From contig NZ_BMUC01000018.1 of NCBI RefSeq assembly GCF_014649995.1, positions 62,001 to 126,000 of the forward strand: a stretch of 64,000 nt of DNA, in the 5' to 3' direction. This DNA comes from Streptomyces griseoflavus (GTDB lineage: Bacteria; Actinomycetota; Actinomycetes; Streptomycetales; Streptomycetaceae). Positions within the stretch are counted from its first letter, which is position 1, and each line of letters starts with the position of its first letter. The notes below the pieces were generated by a model that did not search any database, was not told where the DNA came from, and saw only the letters and a program-made list of their open reading frames with translations. Shown here one piece after another: positions 56,162 to 64,000 of the stretch. Position numbers and translations under genes: made by a program.

Positions 56162-56225
56162 CTGCGGCAAAGCCAGCGCCGTAGCTGAACCGTCCCGGCG
56201 CTTTGTACGACTAGGAGCACCATTC

Positions 56226-57278
56226 ATGCGCCGGATTTCCCGGATCACGGTCGCAGGCGCAGCGACCGCCTCCCTGGCCCTCGCCCTCTCCGCCTGCGGC
56301 GGCACCTCCACCTCTTCCGACTCCTCCTCGGACGCGAAGGGCGACAAGGGCCTCGCCATCGCCTACGACGTCGGCGGCAAGGGCGACCAGTCCTTCAACG
56401 ACGCGGCCTACGCGGGCCTGGAGCTGGCGAAGAACGAGTTCAAGTACGAGACGGCCGACGTCGAGCCCACCGACGGTGAGACGGACGCCGACAAGGAGCA
56501 GCGCCTGGCCTCCCTGGCGAAGCAGGGCTACAACCCGGTCATCGGTGTCGGCTACGCCTACGCCTCCGCCGTCAAGGGTGCCGCCGAGAAGTACCCGGAC
56601 ACCACCTTCGGCATCGTCGACGACGCCACGGTCGAGGCCGACAACGTGGCCGACCTGGTCTTCTCCGAGGAGCAGGCCTCCTACCTGGCCGGCGTCGCCG
56701 CCGCCGAGAGCACCAAGACGAACGTGGTCGGCTTCGTGGGCGGTGTGGACATCCCGCTGATCCACAAGTTCCGCGTCGGCTTCGAGCAGGGTGTCAAGGA
56801 CACCAACCCGAAGGTCAAGGTCCTCTCGCAGTTCCTGACCCAGACCGCGGAGGAGGGCGGCTTCTCCAGCCCCGACAAGGGCAAGTCCGCCGCCGAGGGC
56901 CAGATCGAGAAGAAGGCCGACGTCGTCTACGCGGCCGCCGGCCTGTCCGGCCAGGGTGTCATCGAGGCCGCCGCCGCCAACAAGGTGTGGGCGATCGGTG
57001 TCGACTCCGACCAGTACAAGCAGGAAGCCCTCGCCAAGTACAAGGACTCGATCCTCACCTCGGCGATGAAGGACGTCGCCAAGGCGGTGTTCAACCTCGC
57101 GAAGTCGGTCGAGGACGGCAAGCCCGCGACCGGTATCGTCAAGGGCGATCTGAAGACGGGTGAGGTGAGCCTGTCGAACTCCAACCCGAAGTTCGCGGAC
57201 GACGCCGAGCTCCAGGAAGCCATCAAGACGGCCAAGGAGAAGATCATCAGCGGCGAGATCAAGGTCAAGTCGAGCTGA
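56226..57278 (+). CDS. BMP-family nucleoside-binding lipoprotein (second copy)
   Basis: 350 residues from ATG 56226, after AGGAGC. Lipobox LSAC (Cys21), Ser/Asp linker, then the BMP domain: GLAIAYDVGGKGDQSFNDAAYAGL, YNPVIGVGYAYASAVKGAAEKYPDTTFGIVDD, SEEQASYLAGVAAAES, VGFVGGVDIPLIHKFRVGFEQG and AIGVDSDQYKQEAL. Residue for residue it is close to the first copy. A long open frame runs into it from the first gene, which is a shadow of the high GC. Ligand is probably a nucleoside; the two copies may differ in specificity or in regulation. Confidence 0.92.
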   Translation: MRRISRITVAGAATASLALALSACGGTSTSSDSSSDAKGDKGLAIAYDVGGKGDQSFNDAAYAGLELAKNEFKYETADVEPTDGETDADKEQRLASLAKQGYNPVIGVGYAYASAVKGAAEKYPDTTFGIVDDATVEADNVADLVFSEEQASYLAGVAAAESTKTNVVGFVGGVDIPLIHKFRVGFEQGVKDTNPKVKVLSQFLTQTAEEGGFSSPDKGKSAAEGQIEKKADVVYAAAGLSGQGVIEAAAANKVWAIGVDSDQYKQEALAKYKDSILTSAMKDVAKAVFNLAKSVEDGKPATGIVKGDLKTGEVSLSNSNPKFADDAELQEAIKTAKEKIISGEIKVKSS

Positions 57279-57313
57279 TCAACCCCTGAACCACCTGCGG
57301 GGTCGCGACCACT

Positions 57314-57352
57314 CGACGGGGTACGAGGAGCCAGGCTCTTCGTGCCCCGTCG
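57314..57352 (+). terminator. Strong hairpin terminator after the second BMP gene
   Basis: A 19-bp stem with two wobble pairs: CGACGGGGTACGAGGAGCC pairs with GGCTCTTCGTGCCCCGTCG around a 1-base loop. The longest perfect-looking hairpin in this region; it separates the lipoprotein unit from the ABC ATPase unit. Confidence 0.7.
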
Positions 57353-57389
57353 TTCGAGGGCGCCACCCCCTTTGCATGCCGTAGGGGCG

Positions 57390-57401
57390 CTACGCGCGTA
57401 G
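57390..57401. promoter_or_regulatory. Candidate operator CTACGCGCGTAG (site C)
   Basis: A 12-bp perfect palindrome. On the minus strand it reads TCTACGCGCGTAG, matching the first 11 bases of sites A and B. It lies 16 bases before the AGGAGAG ribosome site of the ABC ATPase gene, immediately after a -10-like GTAGGG, so a bound regulator would block transcription. Confidence 0.6.
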
Positions 57402-57477
57402 ACGGCCCCCGTCCCCAGGAGAGTGCGTCATCAACGCGTCCAGCAGCCCTCCGGCCGGAGCGGCGGTCAACGAATCG

Positions 57478-59055
57478 GTGACCGCCGTGGAGCTCGCCGG
57501 GATCACCAAGCGCTTCCCCGGTGTCGTCGCCAACCACGACATCCACCTCACCGTCCGCAAGGGCACCGTCCACGCCCTCGTCGGTGAGAACGGCGCCGGC
57601 AAGTCGACCCTGATGAAGATCCTCTACGGCATGCAGAAGCCGGACGAGGGCACCATCGCGGTCCACGGCGAGCAGGTGAGCTTCTCCTCGCCCGCCGACG
57701 CCATCGCCCGCGGCATCGGCATGGTGCACCAGCACTTCATGCTCGCGGACAACCTCACCGTCCTCGAGAACGTCGTCCTCGGCAGCGAGAAGCTCCACGG
57801 CATCGGCGGCAAGGCCCGCCGCAGGATCCAGGAGCTCTCCGAGCGTTACGGCCTCGGTGTCCGCCCGGACCTGCTGATGGAGGAGCTCGGCGTCGCCGCC
57901 CGCCAGCGCGTGGAGATCCTCAAGGTCCTCTACCGCGGCGCCACCACCCTGATCCTCGACGAGCCCACCGCCGTCCTCGTCCCGCAGGAGGTCGACGCGC
58001 TCTTCGACAACCTGCGCGAGCTCAAGGCCGAGGGCCTGTCGGTCATCTTCATCTCCCACAAGCTGGGCGAGGTCCTCTCCGTCGCCGACGAGATCACCGT
58101 CATCCGCCGCGGCACCACGGTCGGCACCGCCGTGCCCGCCGAGACCACCCCGCGCCAGCTCGCCGAGCTGATGGTGGGCAGCGAGCTCCCGACGCCGGAG
58201 ACCGCCGAGTCCACGGTCACCGACCGCCCCGTCATCACCGTCGACAAGCTGCGCCTGGCGGCCCCCGGCGGCAAGGCCCTCCTCGACGACATCACCTTCA
58301 CCATCCACGCGGGCGAGGTCCTCGGCATCGCCGGCGTCGAGGGCAACGGCCAGACCGAACTCGTCGACGCCCTCATCGGCCTGCGGCACGCGGACTCCGG
58401 CGTCATCCGGCTGGCCGACGAGGAGATCACCGCCTGGCCCACCCGCAAGCGCCGCGAGCAGGGCATCGGCTACATCCCCGAGGACCGCCACCGCCACGGT
58501 CTGCTCCTGGAGGCCCCCCTCTGGGAGAACCGCATCCTCGGCCACGTCACCGAGAAGCCCAACGCCAAGGGCGTCTGGCTGGACCCGAAGGCCGCCCAGG
58601 AGGACACCCGCCGGATCGTCACCGAGTACGACGTCCGCACCCCCGGCATCGACGTCACCGCCGCCTCCCTGTCCGGCGGCAACCAGCAGAAGCTGATCGT
58701 CGGCCGCGAGATGAGCCACAAGCCGCGCTTCCTGATCGCCGCCCACCCCACCCGCGGTGTGGACGTCGGCGCGCAGGCCGCCATCTGGGACCACATCCGC
58801 GAGGCCCGCCGCGAGGGCCTGGCCGTGCTGCTGATCTCCGCCGACCTGGACGAGCTGATCGGGCTGTCCGACACCCTCCGGGTGATCTACGACGGCAAGC
58901 TGGTCGCGGACGCCGACCCGGCCACCATCACCCCGGAGGAACTCGGCACCGCCATGACCGGCGCCGCCGAGGGCCACCTCGAACACGACGAGACCCCCGA
59001 GACCCCGGCCGACCCGTCCGAGCCGGCCCAGTCTCCGGAAGACGAGGCCCGCTGA
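57478..59055 (+). CDS. nupA: Nucleoside ABC importer ATP-binding protein (double NBD)
   Basis: 525 residues from GTG 57478. Two ATPase domains: the first with GENGAGKST (36-44) and signature LGVAARQRVEIL; the second from about residue 245 with degenerate Walker A GVEGNGQTE and signature LSGGNQQK. HQHFMLADNLTVLENVVLG marks the sugar/nucleoside (Mgl/RbsA-NupA) type. A good ribosome site AGGAGAG lies 55 bases upstream, in front of an in-frame ATC at 57430 (GTC at 57427), so the true start may be non-canonical. Drives uptake of nucleosides with the two following permeases. Confidence 0.9.
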   Translation: MTAVELAGITKRFPGVVANHDIHLTVRKGTVHALVGENGAGKSTLMKILYGMQKPDEGTIAVHGEQVSFSSPADAIARGIGMVHQHFMLADNLTVLENVVLGSEKLHGIGGKARRRIQELSERYGLGVRPDLLMEELGVAARQRVEILKVLYRGATTLILDEPTAVLVPQEVDALFDNLRELKAEGLSVIFISHKLGEVLSVADEITVIRRGTTVGTAVPAETTPRQLAELMVGSELPTPETAESTVTDRPVITVDKLRLAAPGGKALLDDITFTIHAGEVLGIAGVEGNGQTELVDALIGLRHADSGVIRLADEEITAWPTRKRREQGIGYIPEDRHRHGLLLEAPLWENRILGHVTEKPNAKGVWLDPKAAQEDTRRIVTEYDVRTPGIDVTAASLSGGNQQKLIVGREMSHKPRFLIAAHPTRGVDVGAQAAIWDHIREARREGLAVLLISADLDELIGLSDTLRVIYDGKLVADADPATITPEELGTAMTGAAEGHLEHDETPETPADPSEPAQSPEDEAR

Positions 59056-60179
59056 TGAAGAAGTTCGACAAGGAGCGCGTGCTCCTCGCGGTGGCCGGGC
59101 CGGTCATCGCGCTGGCCGTGGCGTTCGTGCTCAGCGCGATCGTGCTGCTCGCCTCCGGCAAGAACCCGGTCGAACCGTTCGCCCTGATGTTCGAGCAGGC
59201 CGGTTTCTCGGACATCCAGGTCCTGATCATCAACCAGGCGTCGATGTACTACATCGCCGCCCTCGCGGTCGCCATCGGCTTCCGGATGAACCTGTTCAAC
59301 ATCGGCGTCGACGGCCAGTACCAGCTCGGCGCCATGATGGCCGCCATCGTCGGCGCCCACGCCGCCCTGCCGGCCGCCCTCCAGGTCCCGCTGCTGCTCC
59401 TCACCGCCGTGCTCACCGGCGCCTTCTGGGCCGGCATCGCCGGTGTCCTCAAGGTCACCCGCGGCGTCAGCGAGGTCGTCGCGACGATCATGCTCAACGC
59501 GATCGCGACCTCCGTCATCGGCTACCTGTGGCTGCCCACCGTCTTCGGCGTCAAGGTCGGCAACAACAACACCACCGGCGAGATGAACGAGTCCGGCTGG
59601 ATCCCCGGCATCGACATGGGTGACGCGGGCGAGATCTACGGCCTGGTCATCCTCGCCGTCCTGCTCGGCGTGGCCTACTGGGTCGTCCTCAACCGCACCC
59701 GCTTCGGCTTCGACCTGCGCGCCTCCGGCGCCTCCGAGTCCGCCGCCTCCGCCAGCGGTGTCGACCCCAGGCGCATGGTGCTCACCGCCATGCTGCTCTC
59801 CGGCGCCATCGCCGGACTCGCGGGCCTGCCGATCCTCCTCGGCGACTCCCACACCTACAACCTGAACTTCCCCACCGGCATCGGCTTCCTCGGCATCGGC
59901 ATCGCGCTGCTCGGCCGCAACAGCCCGGTCGGGATCGCCTTCGCCGCCCTGCTGTGGGCCTGGCTCGACAAGGCCTCGCCCGAGCTGGACTTCCACGGCT
60001 ACGACAAGGAGATCGCGGTCATCATGCAGGGCCTGATCGTCCTCTCGGTCGTCGTCTCCTACGAGGCCGTCCGCGAGTGGGGCCTGCGCCGCCAGCAGCG
60101 CCGGGTCGGCGCGGAGCTCGCCGCGGGCCACGTCCTGGGCGCCGACAACAACACCACGAAGGAGGTGGCCGGCCGATGA
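59055..60179 (+). CDS. nupB: Nucleoside ABC importer permease
   Basis: 374 residues, ATG overlapping the ATPase stop by 1 base. BPD_transp_2 permease of the BMP-linked importers: about eight to ten helices, ALAVAIGFRMNLFNIGVDGQYQLGAMM, LKVTRGVSEVVATIMLNAIA and FDLRASGASESAASASGVDP as the conserved coupling segment. Forms a heterodimer with the next permease. Translationally coupled to both neighbours. Confidence 0.93.
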   Translation: MKKFDKERVLLAVAGPVIALAVAFVLSAIVLLASGKNPVEPFALMFEQAGFSDIQVLIINQASMYYIAALAVAIGFRMNLFNIGVDGQYQLGAMMAAIVGAHAALPAALQVPLLLLTAVLTGAFWAGIAGVLKVTRGVSEVVATIMLNAIATSVIGYLWLPTVFGVKVGNNNTTGEMNESGWIPGIDMGDAGEIYGLVILAVLLGVAYWVVLNRTRFGFDLRASGASESAASASGVDPRRMVLTAMLLSGAIAGLAGLPILLGDSHTYNLNFPTGIGFLGIGIALLGRNSPVGIAFAALLWAWLDKASPELDFHGYDKEIAVIMQGLIVLSVVVSYEAVREWGLRRQQRRVGAELAAGHVLGADNNTTKEVAGR

Positions 60180-61450
60180 CCGCTCCGACCACAGCGACCG
60201 ACGTCAACCAGCCGTCGCTGGAACACGCACCGCCGACCGGCCGCCGCATGTCGTGGCCCGTCCTGGCCCTGGTCGTCGCCGGCGCCCTGGCGCTGGTCTC
60301 GATCGTCCGCCTCATCACCGGCGCCGACGGCATCACCAACGTCAGCCAGATGTCCACCGCCCTCCAGCTCGCCGTCCCGATCGGCCTCGCCGGCCTCGGC
60401 GGTCTGTGGGCGGAGCGCGCGGGCGTCGTCAACATCGGCCTCGAAGGCATGATGATCATGGGCACCTGGTTCGGTGCCTGGGCCGGATTCCAGTGGGGCC
60501 CGTGGACCGGCATCCTCGTCGGCCTCATCGGCGGCGCGCTGGGCGGCCTGCTGCACGCGATCGTCACCGTCACCTTCAACGTCAACCACATCGTCTCCGG
60601 TGTGGCCATCAACATCCTGGCCCTCGGCGCCACCCGCTACCTCGCCCCGCTGGCCTTCGAAGGGCACCAGGGCGGCTCCGCCAAGCAGTCCCCGGCGGTC
60701 GACTCCCTCGGCCACTTCACCGTGCCCGGACTCTCCACCGCGCTCAGCGACCTCAACGCCAAGGGCTGGTTCTTCGTCTCGGACGTCGCCGGCCTGCTCG
60801 GCGGACTGGTCACCAACGTCTCCTGGCTGACCCTGATCGCCGTCGCGCTCATCCCCGCCACCTGGTGGATCCTGTGGCGCACCGCGTTCGGCCTCCGGCT
60901 GCGCTCCTGCGGCGAGAACCCGGTCGCCGCCGAATCCCTCGGCGTGAACGTCTACAAGTACAAGTACATCGCCGTGATCATCTCCGGCGCCCTGGCCGGC
61001 CTCGGCGGTGTCTTCCTCTCCATCGTCGCCAACCCCTTCTACCTGGAGGGCCAGGTCAGCGGCCGCGGCTTCATCGGCCTCGCCGCCATGATCTTCGGCA
61101 ACTGGATGCCGGGCGGCCTCGCCATCGGCGCCGGCCTCTTCGGCTACACCGACAGCCTCAACCTGCGCGGCGGCTCCGCCAACGTGCACGCCCTGCTGCT
61201 GCTCGGCGCGCTGCTGCTGCTCATCGGCGCCATCTGGCTCGTCGTCCGCAAGAAGTACGTCCACGCGGCCATCACCCTGGTCATCGGCGGTCTCGTCTTC
61301 GCCTGGTACGCCGGCACCAACGAGGTCCCCAACCAGGTCGTCGCCGCCACGCCGTACGTCATCACCCTCGTCGTCCTCGCCCTGTCCGCCCAGCGGCTGC
61401 GCATGCCCAAGGCCAACGGCATGCCGTACCGGAAGGGGCAGGGCAAGTGA
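60176..61450 (+). CDS. nupC: Nucleoside ABC importer permease
   Basis: 424 residues from ATG 60176, overlapping the previous stop by 4 bases and preceded by GGAGGT; the longer frame upstream is a shadow. BPD_transp_2 family with AVPIGLAGLGGLWAERAGVVNIGLEGMMIMG, VTVTFNVNHIVSGVAINILALGATRYL, FGLRLRSCGENPVAAESLGVNVYKYKY and ANPFYLEGQVSGRGFIGLAAMIFGNW. The C-terminal 75 residues add two further helices. Partner of the preceding permease. Confidence 0.93.
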   Translation: MTAPTTATDVNQPSLEHAPPTGRRMSWPVLALVVAGALALVSIVRLITGADGITNVSQMSTALQLAVPIGLAGLGGLWAERAGVVNIGLEGMMIMGTWFGAWAGFQWGPWTGILVGLIGGALGGLLHAIVTVTFNVNHIVSGVAINILALGATRYLAPLAFEGHQGGSAKQSPAVDSLGHFTVPGLSTALSDLNAKGWFFVSDVAGLLGGLVTNVSWLTLIAVALIPATWWILWRTAFGLRLRSCGENPVAAESLGVNVYKYKYIAVIISGALAGLGGVFLSIVANPFYLEGQVSGRGFIGLAAMIFGNWMPGGLAIGAGLFGYTDSLNLRGGSANVHALLLLGALLLLIGAIWLVVRKKYVHAAITLVIGGLVFAWYAGTNEVPNQVVAATPYVITLVVLALSAQRLRMPKANGMPYRKGQGK

Positions 61451-61845
61451 CGGCCGCCGGCGTCGACTGGGAGGCGCTGCGCGCCGTGGCACGGGACGCC
61501 ATGTCCCACGCCTACGCCCCCTACTCGGGCTACCGGGTCGGTGTCGCGGCCCTGGTCGACGACGGACGCACGGTCTCCGGCTGCAACGTCGAGAACGCGT
61601 CGTACGGCCTCGGCCTGTGCGCCGAGTGCGGCATGGTCTCCGAACTGCACCGCACCGGGGGCGGCCGGCTCACGCACTTCACCTGCGTGGACGGCGACGG
61701 CCGGATCCTCGTCCCGTGCGGCCGCTGCCGGCAGCTGCTGTACGAGTTCGGCGGCCCCGGACTGCTGCTGGAGACCCCGGCGGGGATCATGCCGCTGTCG
61801 GAGATGCTGCCCCAGGCCTTCGGCCCGCAGCACCTCACCAAGTAA
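61447..61845 (+). CDS. cdd: Cytidine deaminase
   Basis: 132 residues from GTG 61447, 4-base overlap with the permease gene. Homotetrameric zinc type: substrate-binding CNVENASYGLGLCAECG with Cys58 and Glu60 (catalytic) and zinc ligands Cys91 and Cys94 in PCGRC. Deaminates cytidine and deoxycytidine to uridine forms, so imported nucleosides enter the uracil branch. Its coupling to the importer confirms the role of the locus. Confidence 0.96.
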   Translation: MTAAGVDWEALRAVARDAMSHAYAPYSGYRVGVAALVDDGRTVSGCNVENASYGLGLCAECGMVSELHRTGGGRLTHFTCVDGDGRILVPCGRCRQLLYEFGGPGLLLETPAGIMPLSEMLPQAFGPQHLTK

Positions 61846-61937
61846 TGCCCGTGCGGCCCCTCCGGACGACTGCCGACACCGTCGGCACGCCGGCCGGAGG
61901 GGCCGCGCCCTTCGCACCTCCGGAAGGAACGCCAGCC

Positions 61938-63215
61938 ATGGACGTCATCTCCGTCATCCGCACCAAGCGGGACCGCGGCGAACTCAGCGACGAGCAGATC
62001 GACTGGGTGATCGACGCGTACACCCGCGGGGAGGTGGCCGACGAGCAGATGTCGGCGCTCGCCATGGCGATCCTCCTCAACGGCATGAACCGCGGCGAGA
62101 TCGCCCGCTGGACGGCCGCGATGATCGCCTCGGGCGAGCGCATGGACTTCTCGTCCCTGTCCCGCCCCACCGCCGACAAGCACTCCACCGGCGGCGTCGG
62201 CGACAAGATCACCCTTCCGCTGGCGCCCCTCGTCGCCGCCTGCGGCGCGGCCGTCCCGCAGCTCTCCGGCCGCGGCCTCGGCCACACCGGCGGCACCCTC
62301 GACAAGCTGGAGTCCATCCCCGGCTGGCGCGCCCTGCTCTCCAACGAGGAGATGCTGTCGGTGCTGGACGGCACCGGCGCCGTCATCTGCGCGGCCGGCG
62401 ACGGCCTGGCCCCCGCCGACAAGAAGCTCTACGCGCTGCGCGACGTCACCGGCACGGTCGAGGCGATCCCGCTGATCGCCTCCTCGATCATGTCCAAGAA
62501 GATCGCCGAGGGCACCGGCTCCCTGGTCCTGGACGTGAAGGTCGGCTCCGGCGCCTTCATGAAGACGATCGAGGACGCCCGCGAGCTGGCCCGCACGATG
62601 GTCGGCCTGGGCACGGACTCGGGTGTGAGGACGGTCGCCCTGCTCACCGACATGTCCACCCCGCTCGGCCTGACCGCGGGCAACGCGCTCGAGGTCCGCG
62701 AGTCGGTGGAGGTCCTGGCCGGCGGCGGCCCGGCGGACGTCGTCGAACTCACCCTCGCCCTGGCCCGCGAGATGCTCGACGCGGCCGGCCTGAAGGACGC
62801 CGACCCGGCGAAGGCCCTCGCCGACGGCTCCGCGATGGACGTGTGGCGCCGCATGATCGCGGCCCAGGGCGGCGACCCGGACGCGGAGCTGCCGGTCGCG
62901 CGCGAACAGCACGTGGTCAAGGCGCCGTCCTCCGGCGTCCTGACCCGCGTCGACGCCTACGACATCGGCGTCGCCGCCTGGCGCCTCGGCGCGGGCCGCG
63001 CCCGCAAGGAGGACCCGGTCCAGGCGGGCGCCGGCGTCGAACTGCACGCCCGGCCCGGCGACACCGTGACCGAGGGCCAGCCCCTGCTGACCCTCCACAC
63101 GGACACCCCGGAGCGCTTCGACTACGCCCTCCAGGCGGTGAAGGGCTCCTACGACATCGAGGCCTCCGGCACGGACTTCACCGCCACGCCGGTCGTGCTG
63201 GAACGTATCGCCTGA
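61938..63215 (+). CDS. deoA: Thymidine phosphorylase
   Basis: 425 residues from ATG 61938 (AAGGAAC before it). Signature SGRGLGHTGGTLDKLE, phosphate site KHSTGGVGDKITL, and residues such as Lys in MSKKIAEGTGSLVLDVKVGSGAFMK match the pyrimidine nucleoside phosphorylase family. Cleaves thymidine or deoxyuridine to base and deoxyribose-1-phosphate. The dyad-motif C-terminal domain (about 340-425, with GVLTRVDAYDIGVAAWRLGAGR) is present. Last gene of the nucleoside salvage unit; terminator follows. Confidence 0.96.
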   Translation: MDVISVIRTKRDRGELSDEQIDWVIDAYTRGEVADEQMSALAMAILLNGMNRGEIARWTAAMIASGERMDFSSLSRPTADKHSTGGVGDKITLPLAPLVAACGAAVPQLSGRGLGHTGGTLDKLESIPGWRALLSNEEMLSVLDGTGAVICAAGDGLAPADKKLYALRDVTGTVEAIPLIASSIMSKKIAEGTGSLVLDVKVGSGAFMKTIEDARELARTMVGLGTDSGVRTVALLTDMSTPLGLTAGNALEVRESVEVLAGGGPADVVELTLALAREMLDAAGLKDADPAKALADGSAMDVWRRMIAAQGGDPDAELPVAREQHVVKAPSSGVLTRVDAYDIGVAAWRLGAGRARKEDPVQAGAGVELHARPGDTVTEGQPLLTLHTDTPERFDYALQAVKGSYDIEASGTDFTATPVVLERIA

Positions 63216-63237
63216 CCAGCGGTTTCCCCTTTCGGGT

Positions 63238-63271
63238 GAACGGGACCGGTGGACCCCCACCGGTCCCGTTC
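63238..63271 (+). terminator. Terminator after deoA
   Basis: Perfect 15-bp stem: GAACGGGACCGGTGG (63238-63252) and its complement at 63257-63271, with a 4-base loop. It lies 23 bases after the deoA stop and closes the nucleoside operon. Confidence 0.75.
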
Positions 63272-63310
63272 GGCATGCTGGACTCGGTGACGCACCGATA
63301 GGAGACCGCC

Positions 63311-63895
63311 ATGAGCGCACTCACCGTGAGCCAGGACCCCGAACAGAGCTGGGACGACCTCGTCCGGTTCTGGGAGGAGATGGAATGGCCCGAGGGCAGC
63401 AAGGTGGAGATCATTGAGGGGATCGTCACCGTGTCACCCGCTCCCGCATACCGTCACAACCTGATCGCGGAAAGTATCCAGCGCCGCCTCTACTCAGTGA
63501 TCCCGCTGGACTGGGGCATTTTTCAGACGCTGGCGATCGCCGTGCCTTCGAGGCTGGGCATGCTCATCCCGGATCTTGTCGTGGCCCCAAGGCGGGACCA
63601 CACCGAGTCGGACACCCACATCCCCGCCGCCCTCGCCGAGCTGGTCGTCGAGGTCACCTCGAAGTCCAACGCCCGCGACGACCGTGTCGGCAAGCTCGCC
63701 GCCTACGCCACCGCGGGCATCCCGCTGTACCTCCTCGTCGACCGCTGGGCCGCCGACGGGCCGACCGCGACGCTCCACGGTGACCCGAAGGGTGACGTCT
63801 ACCGCCCCCTGAGCACCGCGAAGTTCGGGGAACCGCTAAAGCTCCCCGCCCCCTTCGACCTCGTGATCGACACCGCGGAGTTCCCGGAGACCTGA
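63311..63895 (+). CDS. Uma2 family endonuclease (DUF820)
   Basis: 194 residues from ATG 63311 (GGAGACC before it). Restriction-endonuclease-like fold of the Uma2/DUF820 group: GSKVEIIEGIVTVSPAP, HNLIAESIQRRL, the catalytic LIPDLVVAPR (PD) and ELVVEVTSKSNARDDRVGKLAAYATAGIPLYLLVD (E-x-T-S-K with Lys). Family members are abundant in Streptomyces and cyanobacteria; biological function is not known. GC and codon use are slightly lower than neighbours, compatible with gain by transfer. Confidence 0.87.
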   Translation: MSALTVSQDPEQSWDDLVRFWEEMEWPEGSKVEIIEGIVTVSPAPAYRHNLIAESIQRRLYSVIPLDWGIFQTLAIAVPSRLGMLIPDLVVAPRRDHTESDTHIPAALAELVVEVTSKSNARDDRVGKLAAYATAGIPLYLLVDRWAADGPTATLHGDPKGDVYRPLSTAKFGEPLKLPAPFDLVIDTAEFPET

Positions 63896-63896
63896 C

Positions 63897-64000
63897 TCAC
63901 CCCAGCAGCGCCGCCACCACCACGAGCACCGGCACCGACAGCACCGTCGACACCAGGATCGCCTCCCTGGCCAGGGTCTCGCCCACGCGGTAGCTGCTCG
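63897..64000 (-). CDS. C-terminal end of an AEC-family (auxin efflux carrier-type) transporter
   Basis: Only the last 34 codons lie in the window, read on the minus strand: an SSYRVGETLAREAILV segment followed by a hydrophobic helix (STVLSVPVLVVVAALLG) and stop at 63897. The YxVGEtLArEaIlvST pattern is the typical C terminus of AEC/malonate-malate-type permeases. The rest of the gene is beyond base 64000. The stop is 1 base after the Uma2 stop, so the two genes converge. Confidence 0.65.
   Translation of the reverse strand, partial: SSYRVGETLAREAILVSTVLSVPVLVVVAALLG

Noticed and set aside
54352-56223. Long minus-strand frame opposite the first BMP gene
   Set aside because: Low-complexity Gly/Val/Asp/Leu product; a shadow of a highly biased coding region.
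54900-56225. Continuous frame from the first BMP gene into the second, which would give a 792-residue protein
   Set aside because: In this frame the first BMP region is not BMP-like; the second gene has its own signal peptide, ribosome site and operator, so its start is ATG 56226.

Overview
The window is a 64 kb piece of a high-GC actinobacterial chromosome, almost certainly from a Streptomyces. The signs are very high GC at third codon positions, frequent GTG starts, 4-base GTGA/ATGA overlaps between genes, many ECF sigma factors, and a gene order (glyA-trpS-dacA-sdhCDAB-sigma pairs-mutase-nonulosonate genes-BMP/Nup-cdd-deoA) that from memory resembles the SCO4837-SCO4890 part of the S. coelicolor core chromosome. 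I saw no insertion sequences, prophage, CRISPR, tRNA or rRNA genes. It reads as core chromosome with a few envelope modules.

Layout. 1-4.8 kb: end of a choline-dehydrogenase-like GMC oxidoreductase coupled to a glycine betaine ABC importer whose permease is an internal duplication. 4.9-8.5 kb: AhpD-like protein divergent from a MocR regulator, then a small lipoprotein with a glutathionylspermidine-synthase-like ATP-grasp enzyme. 8.6-10.2 kb: a ZTP riboswitch in front of glyA. 10.2-14.4 kb: an ECF sigma/membrane regulator unit, trpS and a 2H phosphoesterase. 14.4-19.5 kb: a polyprenyl-phosphoryl-arabinose type module (DprE2, DprE1, PAP2 phosphatase, UbiA-type phosphoribosyltransferase, GtrA, YihY). 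19.5-28.4 kb: D,D-carboxypeptidase, membrane phosphoesterase, a two-component system, and an MMPL transporter next to a TetR regulator. 28.6-32.1 kb: sdhCDAB. 32.2-36.5 kb: OHCU decarboxylase-like protein, GH20 hexosaminidase and three lineage-specific proteins. 36.7-40.7 kb: two paralogous ECF sigma/membrane-protein modules. 40.9-44.4 kb: L,D-transpeptidase, acyl-CoA mutase large subunit, LysE exporter. 44.4-52.8 kb: a nonulosonic-acid (Kdn/sialic-acid-like) cell-wall polymer locus. 53.1-63.2 kb: M20 amidohydrolase, then a nucleoside uptake and salvage locus. The end holds a Uma2 nuclease and the tail of an AEC transporter.

How the genes work together. The nonulosonate locus has a synthase (NeuB-type), a CMP-transferase fused to a HAD domain, and four candidate transferases, which fits the Kdn teichulosonic acid wall polymers described in S. 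coelicolor. The nucleoside locus has two nearly identical BMP lipoproteins, a double ABC ATPase, two permeases, cytidine deaminase and thymidine phosphorylase. A shared element TCTACGCGCGT sits upstream of each of its three apparent transcription units. The DprE-type module is complete for making a lipid-linked pentose donor, although Streptomyces are not known for a mycobacterial-type arabinogalactan.

Most interesting points: the repeated TCTACGCGCGT operator-like motif; the nonulosonate locus with an unrecognised GT52-like member and a NeuB lacking its usual SAF domain; the DprE1 homologue with Ala in place of the benzothiazinone-reactive Cys; the twin sigma modules with a shared extracytoplasmic two-Cys motif; and near-identical TGACAC-N17-CAGTAA promoter-like elements around them.
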